From Desulfonatronum thiosulfatophilum (GTDB taxonomy: Bacteria; Desulfobacterota; Desulfovibrionia; Desulfovibrionales; Desulfonatronaceae): a stretch of DNA of 64,000 nt. How positions within the stretch are numbered: the first letter of the stretch is position 1; each line of letters opens with the position of its first letter. Below, in pieces: positions 39,931-49,715 of this stretch. Position numbers and translations under genes: made by a program. Where the stretch lies: the NCBI RefSeq assembly GCF_900104215.1, contig NZ_FMXO01000017.1, positions 33,813 to 97,812 on the forward strand, written 5' to 3'. The notes below the pieces were generated by a model, which had not been told where the DNA came from, did not search any database, and saw nothing but the letters and a program-made list of their open reading frames with translations.

Positions 39931-41097
39931 TCAATAACTGACTCGCAGCGTCACGAGAATATCGGCCTCCGAACTGGATGCCTGGTCCAGATCAAAGCGT
40001 AGGTTCCCATGACCTTCCAGGGCACGGAGCAGGGATTCCAACTGCTCATAATCCGCTAATCTTGCCCTGATGGTTCCGGTGTTCGGTCCCATGGAAAAAC
40101 TTTCCACGTGGAAGCCTGGAGGAGCGGAAGAACTGAGCACTCCGAGCATGGACAAGGGGTCCGGCCCCGTCTGATCACGTCCCTGAAGCTGGCTGAGACG
40201 GAAAAGCAAGCGCCCGAACGGATCGTCACCCAGCGGAAGAGAAAGTGCTTCGGAATACAAGGTGTTCGTCGCCTGCTCCAGGTGCGAAAGTTGCGTCATC
40301 TGCGTTGAGAGTCGCAAAGCCTGACCGAGAGAAAAAAGTCCGCCAAGAAGCGCCGCCGCGACGCACAAAGCCGCTAGTTTGCGTAAATCAGCCCGGTTGC
40401 CGTTTTCAGCCGGCAACGGAAGACGCAGGGCCGACCAGCCGACAACAGGCGCAACCTGGAGCAAATCGTTAAGTTGCCACCGCCTGGGTGCGGATGTGAC
40501 GGCAGAAGCATTTTCGCCGTCCATGGGCTGCACAGCGAGTCTTTTCCGCAGCTCCGCCTCATCGCCATGGAAACAATTCAGGACATTGCCGCTCAGGAAC
40601 GCGAATGTCCCCTCTTCCGGCTCTTCCCACGCCCAGTCCCGTCCGCCGTTAAGAAAACCGGCGTTCCAGGCCAAAAAAAGTGGCGTGGTTACGGCATTGG
40701 CTCTGCGAAGGGTATCATGATGGCGGCGAGAAAATGCTGCCAACGCAGGGTGATGAAAATACCCCAGAAAATGGTTCCTTCCCGCATCGGACACAATCCC
40801 GGAACCGTTGCCAGAAAAAGGTGCGGCCGGGAACATCTGTTCGATCTGCAATTTTGCGGCAGCGGCCAGTTGACGATGGCTGCCGACATGATTGGCTATA
40901 TCCGGCTGGAAAAAGAAAAAGAATCGTTCCGGCAGCAGGACCAGAACCGGCATGGACCGCGTTGAACGAGGTGCTTGCGCGGGATGGAGGGCTTGTCCGT
41001 CAAAATGTTCCCAAACGGGAACGTCATTGATGAACCGGACCAGATAAAAGGGACTGTTGGGAGAAAGGGCGGGAGGCAAATTCAGCTCGGCGTTCAA
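39931..41097 (-). CDS. gspL: Type II secretion protein L-like
   Basis: The N-terminal actin-like cytoplasmic domain, one membrane helix (LAALCVAAALLGGLFSLG, about residues 228-245) and a PilN-like periplasmic domain fit GspL, which tethers the GspE ATPase to the inner membrane. The sequence is divergent, and the start (TTG at 41097) lacks a ribosome site, so the true N-terminus may differ slightly. Confidence 0.72.
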   Translation of the reverse strand: MNAELNLPPALSPNSPFYLVRFINDVPVWEHFDGQALHPAQAPRSTRSMPVLVLLPERFFFFFQPDIANHVGSHRQLAAAAKLQIEQMFPAAPFSGNGSGIVSDAGRNHFLGYFHHPALAAFSRRHHDTLRRANAVTTPLFLAWNAGFLNGGRDWAWEEPEEGTFAFLSGNVLNCFHGDEAELRKRLAVQPMDGENASAVTSAPRRWQLNDLLQVAPVVGWSALRLPLPAENGNRADLRKLAALCVAAALLGGLFSLGQALRLSTQMTQLSHLEQATNTLYSEALSLPLGDDPFGRLLFRLSQLQGRDQTGPDPLSMLGVLSSSAPPGFHVESFSMGPNTGTIRARLADYEQLESLLRALEGHGNLRFDLDQASSSEADILVTLRVSY

Positions 41098-41145
41098 AAC
41101 GTGAAGTTCAGTTTTCGTATGATGGTTTCAAGACCGGCCAGCCGG

Positions 41146-42153
41146 TCACATCGCCCCTGTTTGGACGCCTCTTCTCGGAATGATGTCCAAAGGCCTGGAC
41201 TCCAGGATGTCCTTGGCAAGGATGCGGGGCGGCGTTTCCGCCAGGATAGCGGAATGTTCCACGATCACACGGTGCATTTCATACCATGCAGGTAGACGGA
41301 CCTCAACAGATATTTCGAAAATGTCCGACTCCAGGGCAATATGCGGCAGCACTCGCTGATACAGGTCCATGGGCAGCCTGATTTGCATCATCAGTTCGTC
41401 GGTGCTCCGGAACCCTTGCTCTGTCCGGTATCGGTCAATAGCAGGCCAGTAGGCTTCCAGTTCCGGAGCCAGGGCCAGCAGGACATCGGACGCGGCAAAG
41501 TTGAGGTTGACCCGGCCATCCCGGCCCCAGACAGTGAACCGCTCCCGCACCCAGTCCGGATCGAGCCCGGCGAATCCCCGGACCAGAAGCAGCTCCTCCG
41601 GCCGCTGCATAGCTCCCTTTCTGGGACGATAGTTTGGCTGAACTTCGGCGTAAGGCCTATCCGCCCGGCGTTCGGAGCCCGGCTTGTTCGGATCGTATCC
41701 CAGGCCAAGCCAGAGCAGGATGTCCTGAACCTCCGCTTCAAGAGCCTCGTCTTGCAGAATTCGGGGCAAAGCGGCATGCAGGCGCTGCATGCCCTGCGGG
41801 GGAAGACTTGGAGGATGCAGAGCATTCAGGTTCAGCTTCGCATTGGCCGGCATCACAATGATCCGGATGCCGTCTTCCTGCCAGGTCCAGGATTCCGGAC
41901 GCCCGCCGTCGCTTGAACTTGCCGCATTGCTCTGTCCAAGCATTTCCAGGGCCTTCGCCAGGGCAGCTTCGGCTTGCAGTTCCGCCTGAAGCGCCTGGAC
42001 CAGAAATGTGTGATCTTCAACGACATGGACGGCGCGCTGGGAGACCTGCAGGACAAGCGTACTGAAAAGGATCAACGTCACCAGGACCAGAACCAGAATG
42101 GCCCCCCGTGGCTGCATGGCGCGCGGATCGTCGTTTTTAGAGCGCGGCGTCAT
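41146..42153 (-). CDS. gspK: Type II secretion minor pseudopilin GspK
   Basis: A prepilin-type N-terminus (MQPRG then AILVLVLVTLILFSTLVL) lacks the Glu5 of other pilins, which is normal for GspK. The large extra domain includes NANAKLNLNAL-like PANAKLNLNALHP and RPEELLLVRGF motifs. GspK caps the pseudopilus tip. ATG 42153 overlaps the gspJ end by 17 bases; the open frame further upstream is probably not translated. Confidence 0.88.
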   Translation of the reverse strand: MTPRSKNDDPRAMQPRGAILVLVLVTLILFSTLVLQVSQRAVHVVEDHTFLVQALQAELQAEAALAKALEMLGQSNAASSSDGGRPESWTWQEDGIRIIVMPANAKLNLNALHPPSLPPQGMQRLHAALPRILQDEALEAEVQDILLWLGLGYDPNKPGSERRADRPYAEVQPNYRPRKGAMQRPEELLLVRGFAGLDPDWVRERFTVWGRDGRVNLNFAASDVLLALAPELEAYWPAIDRYRTEQGFRSTDELMMQIRLPMDLYQRVLPHIALESDIFEISVEVRLPAWYEMHRVIVEHSAILAETPPRILAKDILESRPLDIIPRRGVQTGAM

Positions 42154-42778
42154 GTTGCAACGGCAGACGGAAAACGAAACGCCAGGAGTGATGCCCGGGA
42201 GCCTGCAAATCCAAACGCATGCCGGCCGGGAACGGCCTGTCTCCGGCATGCAGCCACGACCGCAGATCGATCCATCTGGATTCGCTCAAATCGTAAAGCG
42301 CAAGAGCCCAGCTCTCCAACTCCGGCATAATGACCGTCGATCGGACATAGCCCAGTTCCAGCTGTTCCTCGTCACGTTGCAGGCCCTGGTCCGTGAAAAA
42401 CCAAGTTACCGTCACCGGCATGGGACCGGGGAGAAGATGATTATGTCCTGTTTCCAAGGTAAAGCCTTGATCCGTGAAAGTGATTTCCGTATCCGGAAGA
42501 ACATTGCGCAGGTCCATGCTCAGCAGCCGATGCAGCACGCCGCGAGAGCGCTGCCCCTCCGACGCCTGCTCCAGCGCCGACGATACCACGGTCCCGCGTC
42601 CGAGAACCGAAGCAATCATGGCCACAAGCAGGCCGGCGGCGGCAAGGGCGACAAGAACTTCCAGGAGAGTGAAGCCGACAACATCACGGCCGCGACATGC
42701 TTTGACCGCTGGAAACCGGTGTACGCCAAAGCGCCGCTGGAGCATGGAATTTGAGGTCGACAAGGACATGAAACTCAC
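42137..42778 (-). CDS. gspJ: Type II secretion minor pseudopilin GspJ
   Basis: The prepilin cleavage motif (VG|FTLLEVLVALAAAG) has the Glu5 and follows a leader of about 35 residues. The rest is a pseudopilin-like domain with a YVRSTVIMPELESWALALYD segment. It forms the tip complex with GspI and GspK. The start overlaps the gspI stop as ATGA. Confidence 0.87.
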   Translation of the reverse strand: MSFMSLSTSNSMLQRRFGVHRFPAVKACRGRDVVGFTLLEVLVALAAAGLLVAMIASVLGRGTVVSSALEQASEGQRSRGVLHRLLSMDLRNVLPDTEITFTDQGFTLETGHNHLLPGPMPVTVTWFFTDQGLQRDEEQLELGYVRSTVIMPELESWALALYDLSESRWIDLRSWLHAGDRPFPAGMRLDLQAPGHHSWRFVFRLPLQHDAAL

Positions 42779-43113
42779 GGTGCGACAGACGGCCAGATCC
42801 AGTTCATTTCACGCCCGGCAGCGCGGGTGACCACTAAAATCCAGGGAGTGGGCCTCTCCGGCGAGGCAGGCATGACACTGACGTGCCAGTCCGGCATGGC
42901 CTGCGTTTCGGCACGGGCCAATTCAACGCCCATGAGCGCTTCCTGGGCTATCCCCAGATGATCCCAGAGCAGGTCGGCTTCCCTGGCCTGGTTCAGACCG
43001 TGATGCTGGAGTGCGAGCAGGCCTGAGGCCAGGGTCGCGGCCACGACCAGAGCCACCAGAACCTCCACCAGGGAAAATCCCGTTGCATTATTGTGCGGCC
43101 GGGTGAAGATCAT
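42775..43113 (-). CDS. gspI: Type II secretion minor pseudopilin GspI
   Basis: A short prepilin leader precedes G|FSLVEVLVALVVAATLASG, followed by a compact GspI domain (AQEALMGVELARAE, WHVSVMPA). At 112 residues it is the expected size. The start overlaps the gspH stop as ATGA. Confidence 0.88.
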   Translation of the reverse strand: MIFTRPHNNATGFSLVEVLVALVVAATLASGLLALQHHGLNQAREADLLWDHLGIAQEALMGVELARAETQAMPDWHVSVMPASPERPTPWILVVTRAAGREMNWIWPSVAP

Positions 43114-43553
43114 CGACGCTCCGAAGCCAACAACCGCACGTCAAGTTCGCTGGTCTTCCATTGTTCTCCGTTTGCAAATACAAGAACAAGAGGATCCATA
43201 TAGCCCGCGGGATAGATTCGCAGAAGCGCTTCCGAACGCGGACAAGGCGACGCGTTGATGGTGCAGCGGGTCACCGGCTGATGCATGCTGTGCGAGGCGT
43301 CGTTCCAGACAATGCGCCCCTGGACGTGATCCAGGCGGACCTCCTGAAATCGACCCGACAAAAACGCCGCATGTCGGACCTGATCCAGAAAGACATTCAA
43401 CTCGTGCAACGGGACGTCAGCACGGCGAGGACCAGTGGGATCAAGCCTGGGCAGCAGGGTAAACCAGCCCAGACTCACGATGAGCAGCACAATGAGCAGC
43501 TCCACCAGAGTCAGCCCGGTCTGCCCGGAGTATGCGTCACAGTTGCGTCTCAT
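43110..43553 (-). CDS. gspH: Type II secretion minor pseudopilin GspH
   Basis: The prepilin motif TG|LTLVELLIVLLIVS and a beta-rich C-terminal domain containing the paired-Cys sequence CTINASPCPRSEALL fit GspH. ATG 43553 sits just after the gspG stop; GTG 43562 and TTG 43577 are alternatives. Confidence 0.85.
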   Translation of the reverse strand: MRRNCDAYSGQTGLTLVELLIVLLIVSLGWFTLLPRLDPTGPRRADVPLHELNVFLDQVRHAAFLSGRFQEVRLDHVQGRIVWNDASHSMHQPVTRCTINASPCPRSEALLRIYPAGYMDPLVLVFANGEQWKTSELDVRLLASERR

Positions 43554-43558
43554 GGGTG

Positions 43559-43996
43559 TCACTCGTCGAGTTCCCAACTGTTGATGTCTCTGGCAAAACC
43601 GGAACCACCCTCTTTTCCGTCGGACCCCAGGCTGGTGATTTCGTAATCCCGGCCCTGCTGCCCCGGCGATCGGTAACGGTATTCATTGCCCCAGGGATCC
43701 CTGGGCACGGAAGAGGCTTCAAGATACCCACCCGGGCGGTAGTTTCGGAGCGGGGCGCCTCTTTCCGGTTTCGTGATCAACGCGGCCAGTCCCTGCTCCG
43801 TGGTTGGGTAGACGCCATTGTCCAACCTGTAAAGCCGCAAGGCGGATTCCATGGTCCGGATGTCCACGCGGGCTTTGGCCGCCCTGGCTTCCTCCGGACG
43901 ATCCATGATTCGGGGCACCAGCAGCGTGGCCATTAACCCAAGAATGACCACGACGATCATCAGTTCGATCAGGCTGAAGCCTGGACTTTGTTTCAT
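43559..43996 (-). CDS. gspG: Type II secretion major pseudopilin GspG
   Basis: The prepilin motif [18 protein letters not shown] opens the 145-residue protein. It keeps the GspG calcium-loop region ([14 protein letters not shown]...[15 protein letters not shown]). It forms the pseudopilus shaft. GGAG lies seven bases before the ATG; the frame is open further upstream but that sequence is unrelated. It is the first pseudopilin gene of the operon. Confidence 0.95.
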   Translation of the reverse strand: MKQSPGFSLIELMIVVVILGLMATLLVPRIMDRPEEARAAKARVDIRTMESALRLYRLDNGVYPTTEQGLAALITKPERGAPLRNYRPGGYLEASSVPRDPWGNEYRYRSPGQQGRDYEITSLGSDGKEGGSGFARDINSWELDE

Positions 43997-44048
43997 CAAT
44001 CTACTCCGTGCTGTTGTCGATATGTGTCTGTGCAGCGAGGCCGCAAGA

Positions 44049-45584
44049 CTAAGGAGAGCCGGTCCCCAGTTGAGGAGCTGCCTGATCATCAGGAAGAGAA
44101 ATCCATTGCGGGGCCAATTCCCGGCGCAGACTCTCCCGGATTGGAAGAAGTCCTTTTCCGTGAAAATACCCTGACAAGTCCGGCTCCATGGCCACCCACC
44201 ACAGGAAAAAGCGCTCGTCCGGAACATGCCGGGCCAGCAGCAGATATCCGTCGCGAGCCAGGACCGGATCTGCAAGAACGTATTCCCGATCGCCCCAGCG
44301 CACTGTCGCGTCGACATCCACCGGGAGCGGCCGCAATTCCGCGGGCGCGGGCTCCGGCGATTCCAGGAGCGATCCGTCTCGTAACGAATACCAGCGTTGA
44401 ACCTGATCGATATCGCTGATTCTCAGCAAACCCTCATCAGCGGCGACATGGGCTTCCAGTCGTGGTGAGCCGAAATGCAGCTTACGCAGCCAATGCTCAT
44501 TCTTTGTGCGGTAGCTCAAGATTCCAGATTCCAGATCGAGTTGTTCCAGCAAGATAAATGGGTGAACGAAGGCTCCTGATCGAGAATCCATCAATTCACC
44601 CCCGGAGATCAAACGCCCCTCCGGAATGTTCCAGACCACGGTTCGCTCACCGGACGGAACTTCGAACAACTCCTGAAACCCCTCATCTTTTTCCATAATG
44701 CGCAAAGCAATGCGCCCGTCATGAAACATCGCGGCATCAAAGGGACCACCCGGAATACGTCGTTGATCCAGCAGGTCAAGGCCCGGCAAGGCCCAGATCA
44801 GCAGCCATCCGGCCTGGTCAACGATTTGCAGAAGACCTTCCCGCGGACTGAACTGCACGGCCAGGGGCGGATAACGCAGGGTTCCCAGATATTCAAGCGG
44901 ACCATCCACCGGCCCGACATGCAGTCGTCGGCCCACATCCACCAATGCGACCCGGGTCAGCGAGGAGGACAGGGCCGCGGTGCTGAGCGCCCGTTCACTG
45001 GCAACAGTCGCCACATGGGCGCAGTATCGCAGGTCGAAGATATGCAGTTCATCTTTGGAGATCTCTCCCCCGGCGCCAAGATACGGCCCGGATCCGTCCC
45101 AGGCCAGAAGAGAAACCGGCGTTTCCGTCGGCAAGGTCAATAAAGGGCAAGGCCAGGAACTCCAGATGCGGATGTCCCCATTATCCAGACCGGCGGCCAA
45201 ACCAACGGCAATCGGACTGTCGGTTCGAGGGCCGGCCTCGGATTGTGGACCGGCCTGGAATGTCATTGCCCCGGTTGCGAGTTGCAGCATCACCGGCTCG
45301 TGAGCGAGTTCGATGAAGTACCGGCCGGTTTTGTCCGGCACGGGAAAATCAATTCTGGGTGAAGGATATTGATGGGCAAGAGTTTGCCGGATCATTTCCT
45401 CCAGCGTCATGGTCGCGCCGAAAGGCGCCGCTTCGGTCAGAACGTGTACGGGAACAGGCGTGGAGACATGTTTGGCGGGAGCGCAGCCCTGGACCACGGC
45501 CAGCAGCGTGAGGATCGCCAGAAGCCGAAGCCCTTGCTTGCAATTCCCGAAAATCCGGGTATGGGTCTTGCCTACTTCCAACAT
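44049..45584 (-). CDS. Beta-propeller-like lipoprotein ahead of the gsp genes
   Basis: The N-terminus is a lipoprotein signal ([14 protein letters not shown], Cys at about residue 34). The body of about 470 residues has repeated WD40-like blades (for example [45 protein letters not shown]), as in beta-propellers, but with no identified family. It is 53 bases upstream of gspG and probably in the same operon, so it may be a secretion-linked periplasmic scaffold or substrate. Inference only. Confidence 0.7.
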   Translation of the reverse strand: MLEVGKTHTRIFGNCKQGLRLLAILTLLAVVQGCAPAKHVSTPVPVHVLTEAAPFGATMTLEEMIRQTLAHQYPSPRIDFPVPDKTGRYFIELAHEPVMLQLATGAMTFQAGPQSEAGPRTDSPIAVGLAAGLDNGDIRIWSSWPCPLLTLPTETPVSLLAWDGSGPYLGAGGEISKDELHIFDLRYCAHVATVASERALSTAALSSSLTRVALVDVGRRLHVGPVDGPLEYLGTLRYPPLAVQFSPREGLLQIVDQAGWLLIWALPGLDLLDQRRIPGGPFDAAMFHDGRIALRIMEKDEGFQELFEVPSGERTVVWNIPEGRLISGGELMDSRSGAFVHPFILLEQLDLESGILSYRTKNEHWLRKLHFGSPRLEAHVAADEGLLRISDIDQVQRWYSLRDGSLLESPEPAPAELRPLPVDVDATVRWGDREYVLADPVLARDGYLLLARHVPDERFFLWWVAMEPDLSGYFHGKGLLPIRESLRRELAPQWISLPDDQAAPQLGTGSP

Positions 45585-45599
45585 GATCGTTCCATTACC

Positions 45600-46319
45600 A
45601 TGCCCGCCGATTCACCACCATCCCGGATATCCCTCCTGGACCTGTTCCGGGGCAGCGCCGTGCTGCTCATGCTTGTCTACCATTTCTGCTTCGACCTGCG
45701 ATATTTCGGCGTTATACGCTTCAATTTCGAGAGCGATCCGTTCTGGCTGATTTTTCGCTCGATCATCGTCAGCAGCTTTGTGCTGGCTGTGGGCGTCAGC
45801 CTTGCCCTGTCCACCCGCAACGGCCTCGATCCAGGGCGTTTCATCCGCAGACAAGCAATCCTGGTAGCGGCGGCGGCCATGGTTTCCCTGGGCACATACC
45901 TGCTTTTCCCGTCAACCTGGGTAGTTTTCGGAATCCTGCACTTCATCTTTGTCGGCAGGATTTTGGCATTGTTTTTCTTGCGCTTCCACGCAATGAACCT
46001 GCTCTTTGCCCTGCTCTTCCTGCTTGCCGGACTACTCCTCGAACACCCGGCGTTCAACCATCCCTGGCTGCACTGGCTGGGTATGATGACGCACAAGCCG
46101 TTCACGGAAGATTACGTCCCGGTACTGCCGTGGTTCGGTGTCCTGCTGCTGGGCATTCCACTCGGAAAAATGTTTGCACAAGGCCGATTGCCGTTGCAGT
46201 TCGTCTCCAGCTTGCCGACTGTCCTCGCTCCCTTATCTTGGCTGGGCCGGAACAGCCTGGCCGTCTACCTGCTCCATCAGCCCCTGTTCATGGGCATCCT
46301 GTACCTTGTTGTGCGCTGA
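45600..46319 (+). CDS. DUF1624 (HGSNAT-like) membrane acyltransferase
   Basis: The 239-residue protein has seven or so hydrophobic helices and the family opening ISLLDLFRGSAVLLMLVYHFCFDLRYF, with the His of VYHF. DUF1624 proteins are related to heparan-alpha-glucosaminide N-acetyltransferase and may move acetyl groups across the membrane. The ATG at 45600 lies only 15 bases from the divergent lipoprotein start, so its promoter must overlap that gene. Confidence 0.8.
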   Translation: MPADSPPSRISLLDLFRGSAVLLMLVYHFCFDLRYFGVIRFNFESDPFWLIFRSIIVSSFVLAVGVSLALSTRNGLDPGRFIRRQAILVAAAAMVSLGTYLLFPSTWVVFGILHFIFVGRILALFFLRFHAMNLLFALLFLLAGLLLEHPAFNHPWLHWLGMMTHKPFTEDYVPVLPWFGVLLLGIPLGKMFAQGRLPLQFVSSLPTVLAPLSWLGRNSLAVYLLHQPLFMGILYLVVR

Positions 46320-46403
46320 CCCGTCTTCGGCATGAGCCGATCAAGTTCGAAACAAGACCGAACAGCTTAAGTGATTGGATCCCGGTGAGACCAAATCCAA
46401 AAC

Positions 46404-47852
46404 CTAGGCTTCTTTTGTACTGGAATCAAAGGTGATGACGAAACGGGTGCCATTCGAGCGATCCAGGTCAATGGCGCCTCGCAGCTGGTGCGCAGCAATC
46501 ATTCTGGCGATCCGCAAACCATACGAACGTGTTGACTGAAGATCAATTTCCCCTGGCATTCCTACGCCGTTGTCGGCAACGACGAGCATATAGCCCTTGT
46601 CGTCCTCATGTAAGGAAACGCTGATTTCCTTGTGTTGAGCACCGGCTCGGGGATTGTTGCCGGGAAATGCGTACTTAAAAGCGTTGGTTACCAGTTCGTT
46701 GACGATCATGCCGCAGGGGACGGCGACGTCGATCCCCAGAAGGATGTCCTGAGCCCTGGCTACACAACGAATGTCGCTCTGGATCCCGAGGGAGGCGCTA
46801 AGTTCCCGCAGAAGCGTGTCCAGATAATCCTGAAAATCGATCTCTGCCAGACTCCCTTTGCTGTAAAGTCGCTCATGGACCAGGGCGATGGCCTTGATCC
46901 GTCCATCAAGATCTTTCAGTGCCGTGGAACCGACCGGATCCTCCACCGTCTGGCGCTGCATGTTCAACAAGGCGGAGATCACGGCCAGGTTGTTTTTCAC
47001 CCGGTGATGCACTTCGCGGAGCAGCATCTCCTTTTCCTTGAGGGATGCCTTCAGTGATTCCTCTGCCTGCCTGCGTTCGGAAAGATGGAGATTGATACGT
47101 TGTCCGGCAATCAAGAGCCCCAGAAAACCGAAGAACCAGATCGCTCCATACGTGAACAGGTCCGTGCGTTGAAGCGTCCGCAGACTATTCCTGAACGGCT
47201 CCCAGGGCACGGAAACACTGATTCCCCCTTGGATATCGCCAAGCATGAAACCTTGTTCCGCATGGCACTTCAGGCATCCTTCTTCGGTAACCAGGGGTCG
47301 CATGAAACGGAAATAGAGCTCATCGTCGAGTGTTTCAATGGAAGATGCCTCAGTTTCCCCTTTCTGGAGCGCGGATAAGGCCTTTGTCTCCCATTCGTCC
47401 GGCGCATTTTCGGACCTGAGAGGTTTGAGGCTGGTTATCCGACCGCGCAGCCCGTATTCTTCCCGGCCCATTTCCTGAACTTGGCGGGTCATGTAGGCTG
47501 GATTGACCAGAGTCAATTCTTGACCGCAGGAAGCGGATATGTCTCTGTTCGGAAGATGCGAAAGGTAGGGGTTGGGAGGCGTTTTCGGCGTCACTGGCAC
47601 ATAGAGACCGCCTTGTGCAGCCGCCCATCGACGATACACGGAATCACGGGCAAAGGTGTCCCGGGCGCTGGCCTGCGCGACCTCCAGAGATGTGGAATAG
47701 GCGTGCCGGTAGTTCAGTTCCGCGAGGACAATCGCGAGGATCGTCCAAAACCCAGTCAGAAGGACAAAAACCCATCGCAGCTTCCGCCCCTCTCCTTGCT
47801 GATATGTGTTCCGTACTTTAACCGCACGATCCTGTTGCAATTCACTGTGCAT
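46404..47852 (-). CDS. Sensor histidine kinase (HisKA_2) with a heme-type N-terminal domain
   Basis: A membrane helix (about 27-45) precedes a periplasmic domain of the Tll0287/DUF3365 type with CLKCH (Cys193, Cys196, His197), the c-type heme-binding motif. A second helix (about 230-250) then leads to a HisKA_2 domain (REVHHRVKNNLAVISALLNMQ) and HATPase. Such kinases sense redox state or gases through heme. The receiver gene upstream is the likely partner. Confidence 0.87.
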   Translation of the reverse strand: MHSELQQDRAVKVRNTYQQGEGRKLRWVFVLLTGFWTILAIVLAELNYRHAYSTSLEVAQASARDTFARDSVYRRWAAAQGGLYVPVTPKTPPNPYLSHLPNRDISASCGQELTLVNPAYMTRQVQEMGREEYGLRGRITSLKPLRSENAPDEWETKALSALQKGETEASSIETLDDELYFRFMRPLVTEEGCLKCHAEQGFMLGDIQGGISVSVPWEPFRNSLRTLQRTDLFTYGAIWFFGFLGLLIAGQRINLHLSERRQAEESLKASLKEKEMLLREVHHRVKNNLAVISALLNMQRQTVEDPVGSTALKDLDGRIKAIALVHERLYSKGSLAEIDFQDYLDTLLRELSASLGIQSDIRCVARAQDILLGIDVAVPCGMIVNELVTNAFKYAFPGNNPRAGAQHKEISVSLHEDDKGYMLVVADNGVGMPGEIDLQSTRSYGLRIARMIAAHQLRGAIDLDRSNGTRFVITFDSSTKEA

Positions 47853-48139
47853 ATGTCACTCGCGATTACCGAACTCTCCTTAAGTAGAAAAACGGTATTT
47901 TGCCATGCCCGCGGGCTTGGCCGGATTTTGAGGAATGGAATTGTTACTGCTGAACATGGAATCGAAATGCAGCCGTTGTCTCAGTCGGCTGTTGATTGGG
48001 CTAACGCTTTAGATGAACCATTACCCAAGGTCAAAGAAATTTTTTCATCCCAATGTCAATGTGTGATGAAAGCGGAGTGGTTCGGCAGGGGCCGATATGC
48101 TTCAAATCGGCCGAGAGAACGTATGAGGCGTGCAGGTAC

Positions 48140-48502
48140 TTACAAACTCTCCAGGCATGTCTTGAGTTGCTTTTTCAATACGGGCTTGAGCAGGAAACCG
48201 TGAGGCTTTGTCTTTTCCGCCTCTCGAACGACCGCTTCTTCTGAGTGGCCGGTTAAATAAACGATGGGGATATCAGAAAAGGATCGGATATGCTCAGCCG
48301 CGGTTATCCCGTTCATCCGGCCGGCCAGATTGATGTCCATGAGCACCAGCTCGGGCTGCGCATCCTTGACCGCGACAATTCCATCTTCACCCGTGGCCAC
48401 GGCCTTGACGACGACATGCCCCATATTGGTCAACAAGCTTTCCAGGGCCATGGCCAGAATCCCGTCGTCTTCAATGATAAGAACTCGTTTTTGACTCGTC
48501 AT
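48140..48502 (-). CDS. Single-domain response regulator (receiver)
   Basis: The CheY-like receiver of 120 residues has the acidic pair (IIEDD), phospho-acceptor Asp in LVLMDINLAGRMNG, Thr in VYLTGHSE and Lys in LLKPV. No output domain follows. GGAG lies seven bases before the chosen ATG. It is upstream of and co-oriented with the heme-type sensor kinase (gap about 290 bases), a common arrangement for HisKA_2 kinases. Confidence 0.9.
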   Translation of the reverse strand: MTSQKRVLIIEDDGILAMALESLLTNMGHVVVKAVATGEDGIVAVKDAQPELVLMDINLAGRMNGITAAEHIRSFSDIPIVYLTGHSEEAVVREAEKTKPHGFLLKPVLKKQLKTCLESL

Positions 48503-48818
48503 GCTCAAACTCCAGGTGATGATATTCAGCTCTCTCGCACCTGAAGGCGGATCATTTTGCCATCTGTTAATATGGGTTTCTCCAGGTCACGGTAACAGTT
48601 CCGAACAGCTCAGGTAAGGACATCTCCACCGTCGTCAAGACAAAAGGAACAAACAAAAAAATGAGACTCTGCATGTAGCACAAAATGTCAGAGCAATTGG
48701 CAACTATTCAGCACATCCTGCTTGGTCTGTCGTCAGCACTGGATTCCGGCTTTCGCCGGAATGACTTAACGTAAGGATCATTTCCAGTCATACCGGCGAA
48801 AGCCGTATCCAGATCTTT
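48503..48818. other. Intergenic region with a REP-like hairpin
   Basis: About 316 bases between the receiver gene and the end of the transporter gene. It contains a 13-base match to the end of the palindromic element (GCAACTATTCAGC at 48700) and a REP-like pair (48739-48812). No gene is apparent. Confidence 0.4.
48739..48812. repeat. REP-like inverted repeat
   Basis: CTGGATTCCGGCTTTCGCCG on the left faces CGGCGAAAGCCGTATCCAG on the right. Each arm contains its own small hairpin (CCGGCTTTCGCCGG). Such units recur in many bacterial genomes and may end transcripts. Confidence 0.75.
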
Positions 48819-49592
48819 TTACAACAAACCGGAACCCAGTCCCAGAGCCACGACGAACAGCATCACGGAAACTATGACCTGCAGGAACTTGATGGTCACC
48901 TTCTTGACCAGCCTTGCCCCCAGAAATGTTCCCACGAAAGCGGCCACGGTCGCGGCAACCACTGTTGTCGGGTTGCTCAAAATGTCCTCGGATGCGAGCA
49001 TACCCGCGTAAACCGTCATTCGAGAAATATCTACGATCACGGCCAGCATAACCCCGGTGCCGATGAAGACCTCCTTGGTCAGTCCGCTTTTGATCAGGAA
49101 GGCGCTGCGCATGGCGCCCTGGTGGCCGGACAGGCCGCCGAAAAAACCGCTCAGCATGCCTCCGAAGGGCAGGTATCTGCGGTCAAAGGACAGTTTCTGG
49201 AACCAGGGCCAGACCTCCAGCACCGCGAATCCGGCCATGAGCACGGCGATGGTCAACTTGGCCGGCTGGACGTGGAATTCCCGCCCGCCCAAAGTATAGG
49301 AAAACAAAGGCGAGGCCTCGGCCAGGGAGAGCAGCAACCAGGCCCCGAGAAAGCTGGAGATCAGGGCCGGCGCTCCGAAACGCAGCAATACGCGCTTGTC
49401 CGCATTGCGCCCGAACATGGCCGCCTTGAAGATGTTGTTCAGCAGGTGGACCACTGCTGTCTGGGCCACGGCCACGGGCACCGGAAAGAAGATCGCGAAC
49501 ACCGGCATGAGCAGCGTGCCCATGCCGAAACCGGAAAACAAGGTCAATGCCGCGGCAATCAGGGCCGCGCTGCAAACGATGAGGGTTTCCAT
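48819..49592 (-). CDS. TauE/SafE (TSUP) family membrane transporter
   Basis: The 257-residue protein has seven to eight hydrophobic helices and the TSUP pattern (LTLFSGFGMGTLLMPVFAIFF, GGMLSGFFGGLSGHQGAMRSAFL, ATVAAFVGTFLGARL). TSUP proteins export or import sulfite, sulfoacetate or other organosulfur anions; the substrate here is unknown. AAGGGA precedes the ATG. No partner gene is adjacent. Confidence 0.87.
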   Translation of the reverse strand: METLIVCSAALIAAALTLFSGFGMGTLLMPVFAIFFPVPVAVAQTAVVHLLNNIFKAAMFGRNADKRVLLRFGAPALISSFLGAWLLLSLAEASPLFSYTLGGREFHVQPAKLTIAVLMAGFAVLEVWPWFQKLSFDRRYLPFGGMLSGFFGGLSGHQGAMRSAFLIKSGLTKEVFIGTGVMLAVIVDISRMTVYAGMLASEDILSNPTTVVAATVAAFVGTFLGARLVKKVTIKFLQVIVSVMLFVVALGLGSGLL

Positions 49593-49685
49593 GGTGTCCC
49601 TTTAAAGTTCGTATGACAGGATTGGCCAACTGAGTGTTGAAAGGTCCTTTTCCGGCAGTTCGTTCAAAAACCCCAAGTGCAAGGA

Positions 49686-49715
49686 GCAATTGGGAGTTTT
49701 TCAACGGACTGTCAA
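49686..49715. repeat. Dispersed repeat, copy near fetB
   Basis: GCAATTGGGAGTTTTTCAAC continuing with GGACTGTCAA is nearly identical, in reverse orientation, to 63318-63346 (two or three differences). Confidence 0.6.

Noticed and set aside
43997..44317. Upstream extension of gspG
   Set aside because: It overlaps the lipoprotein gene and lacks pilin sequence; [11 protein letters not shown] at 43996 has a ribosome site.
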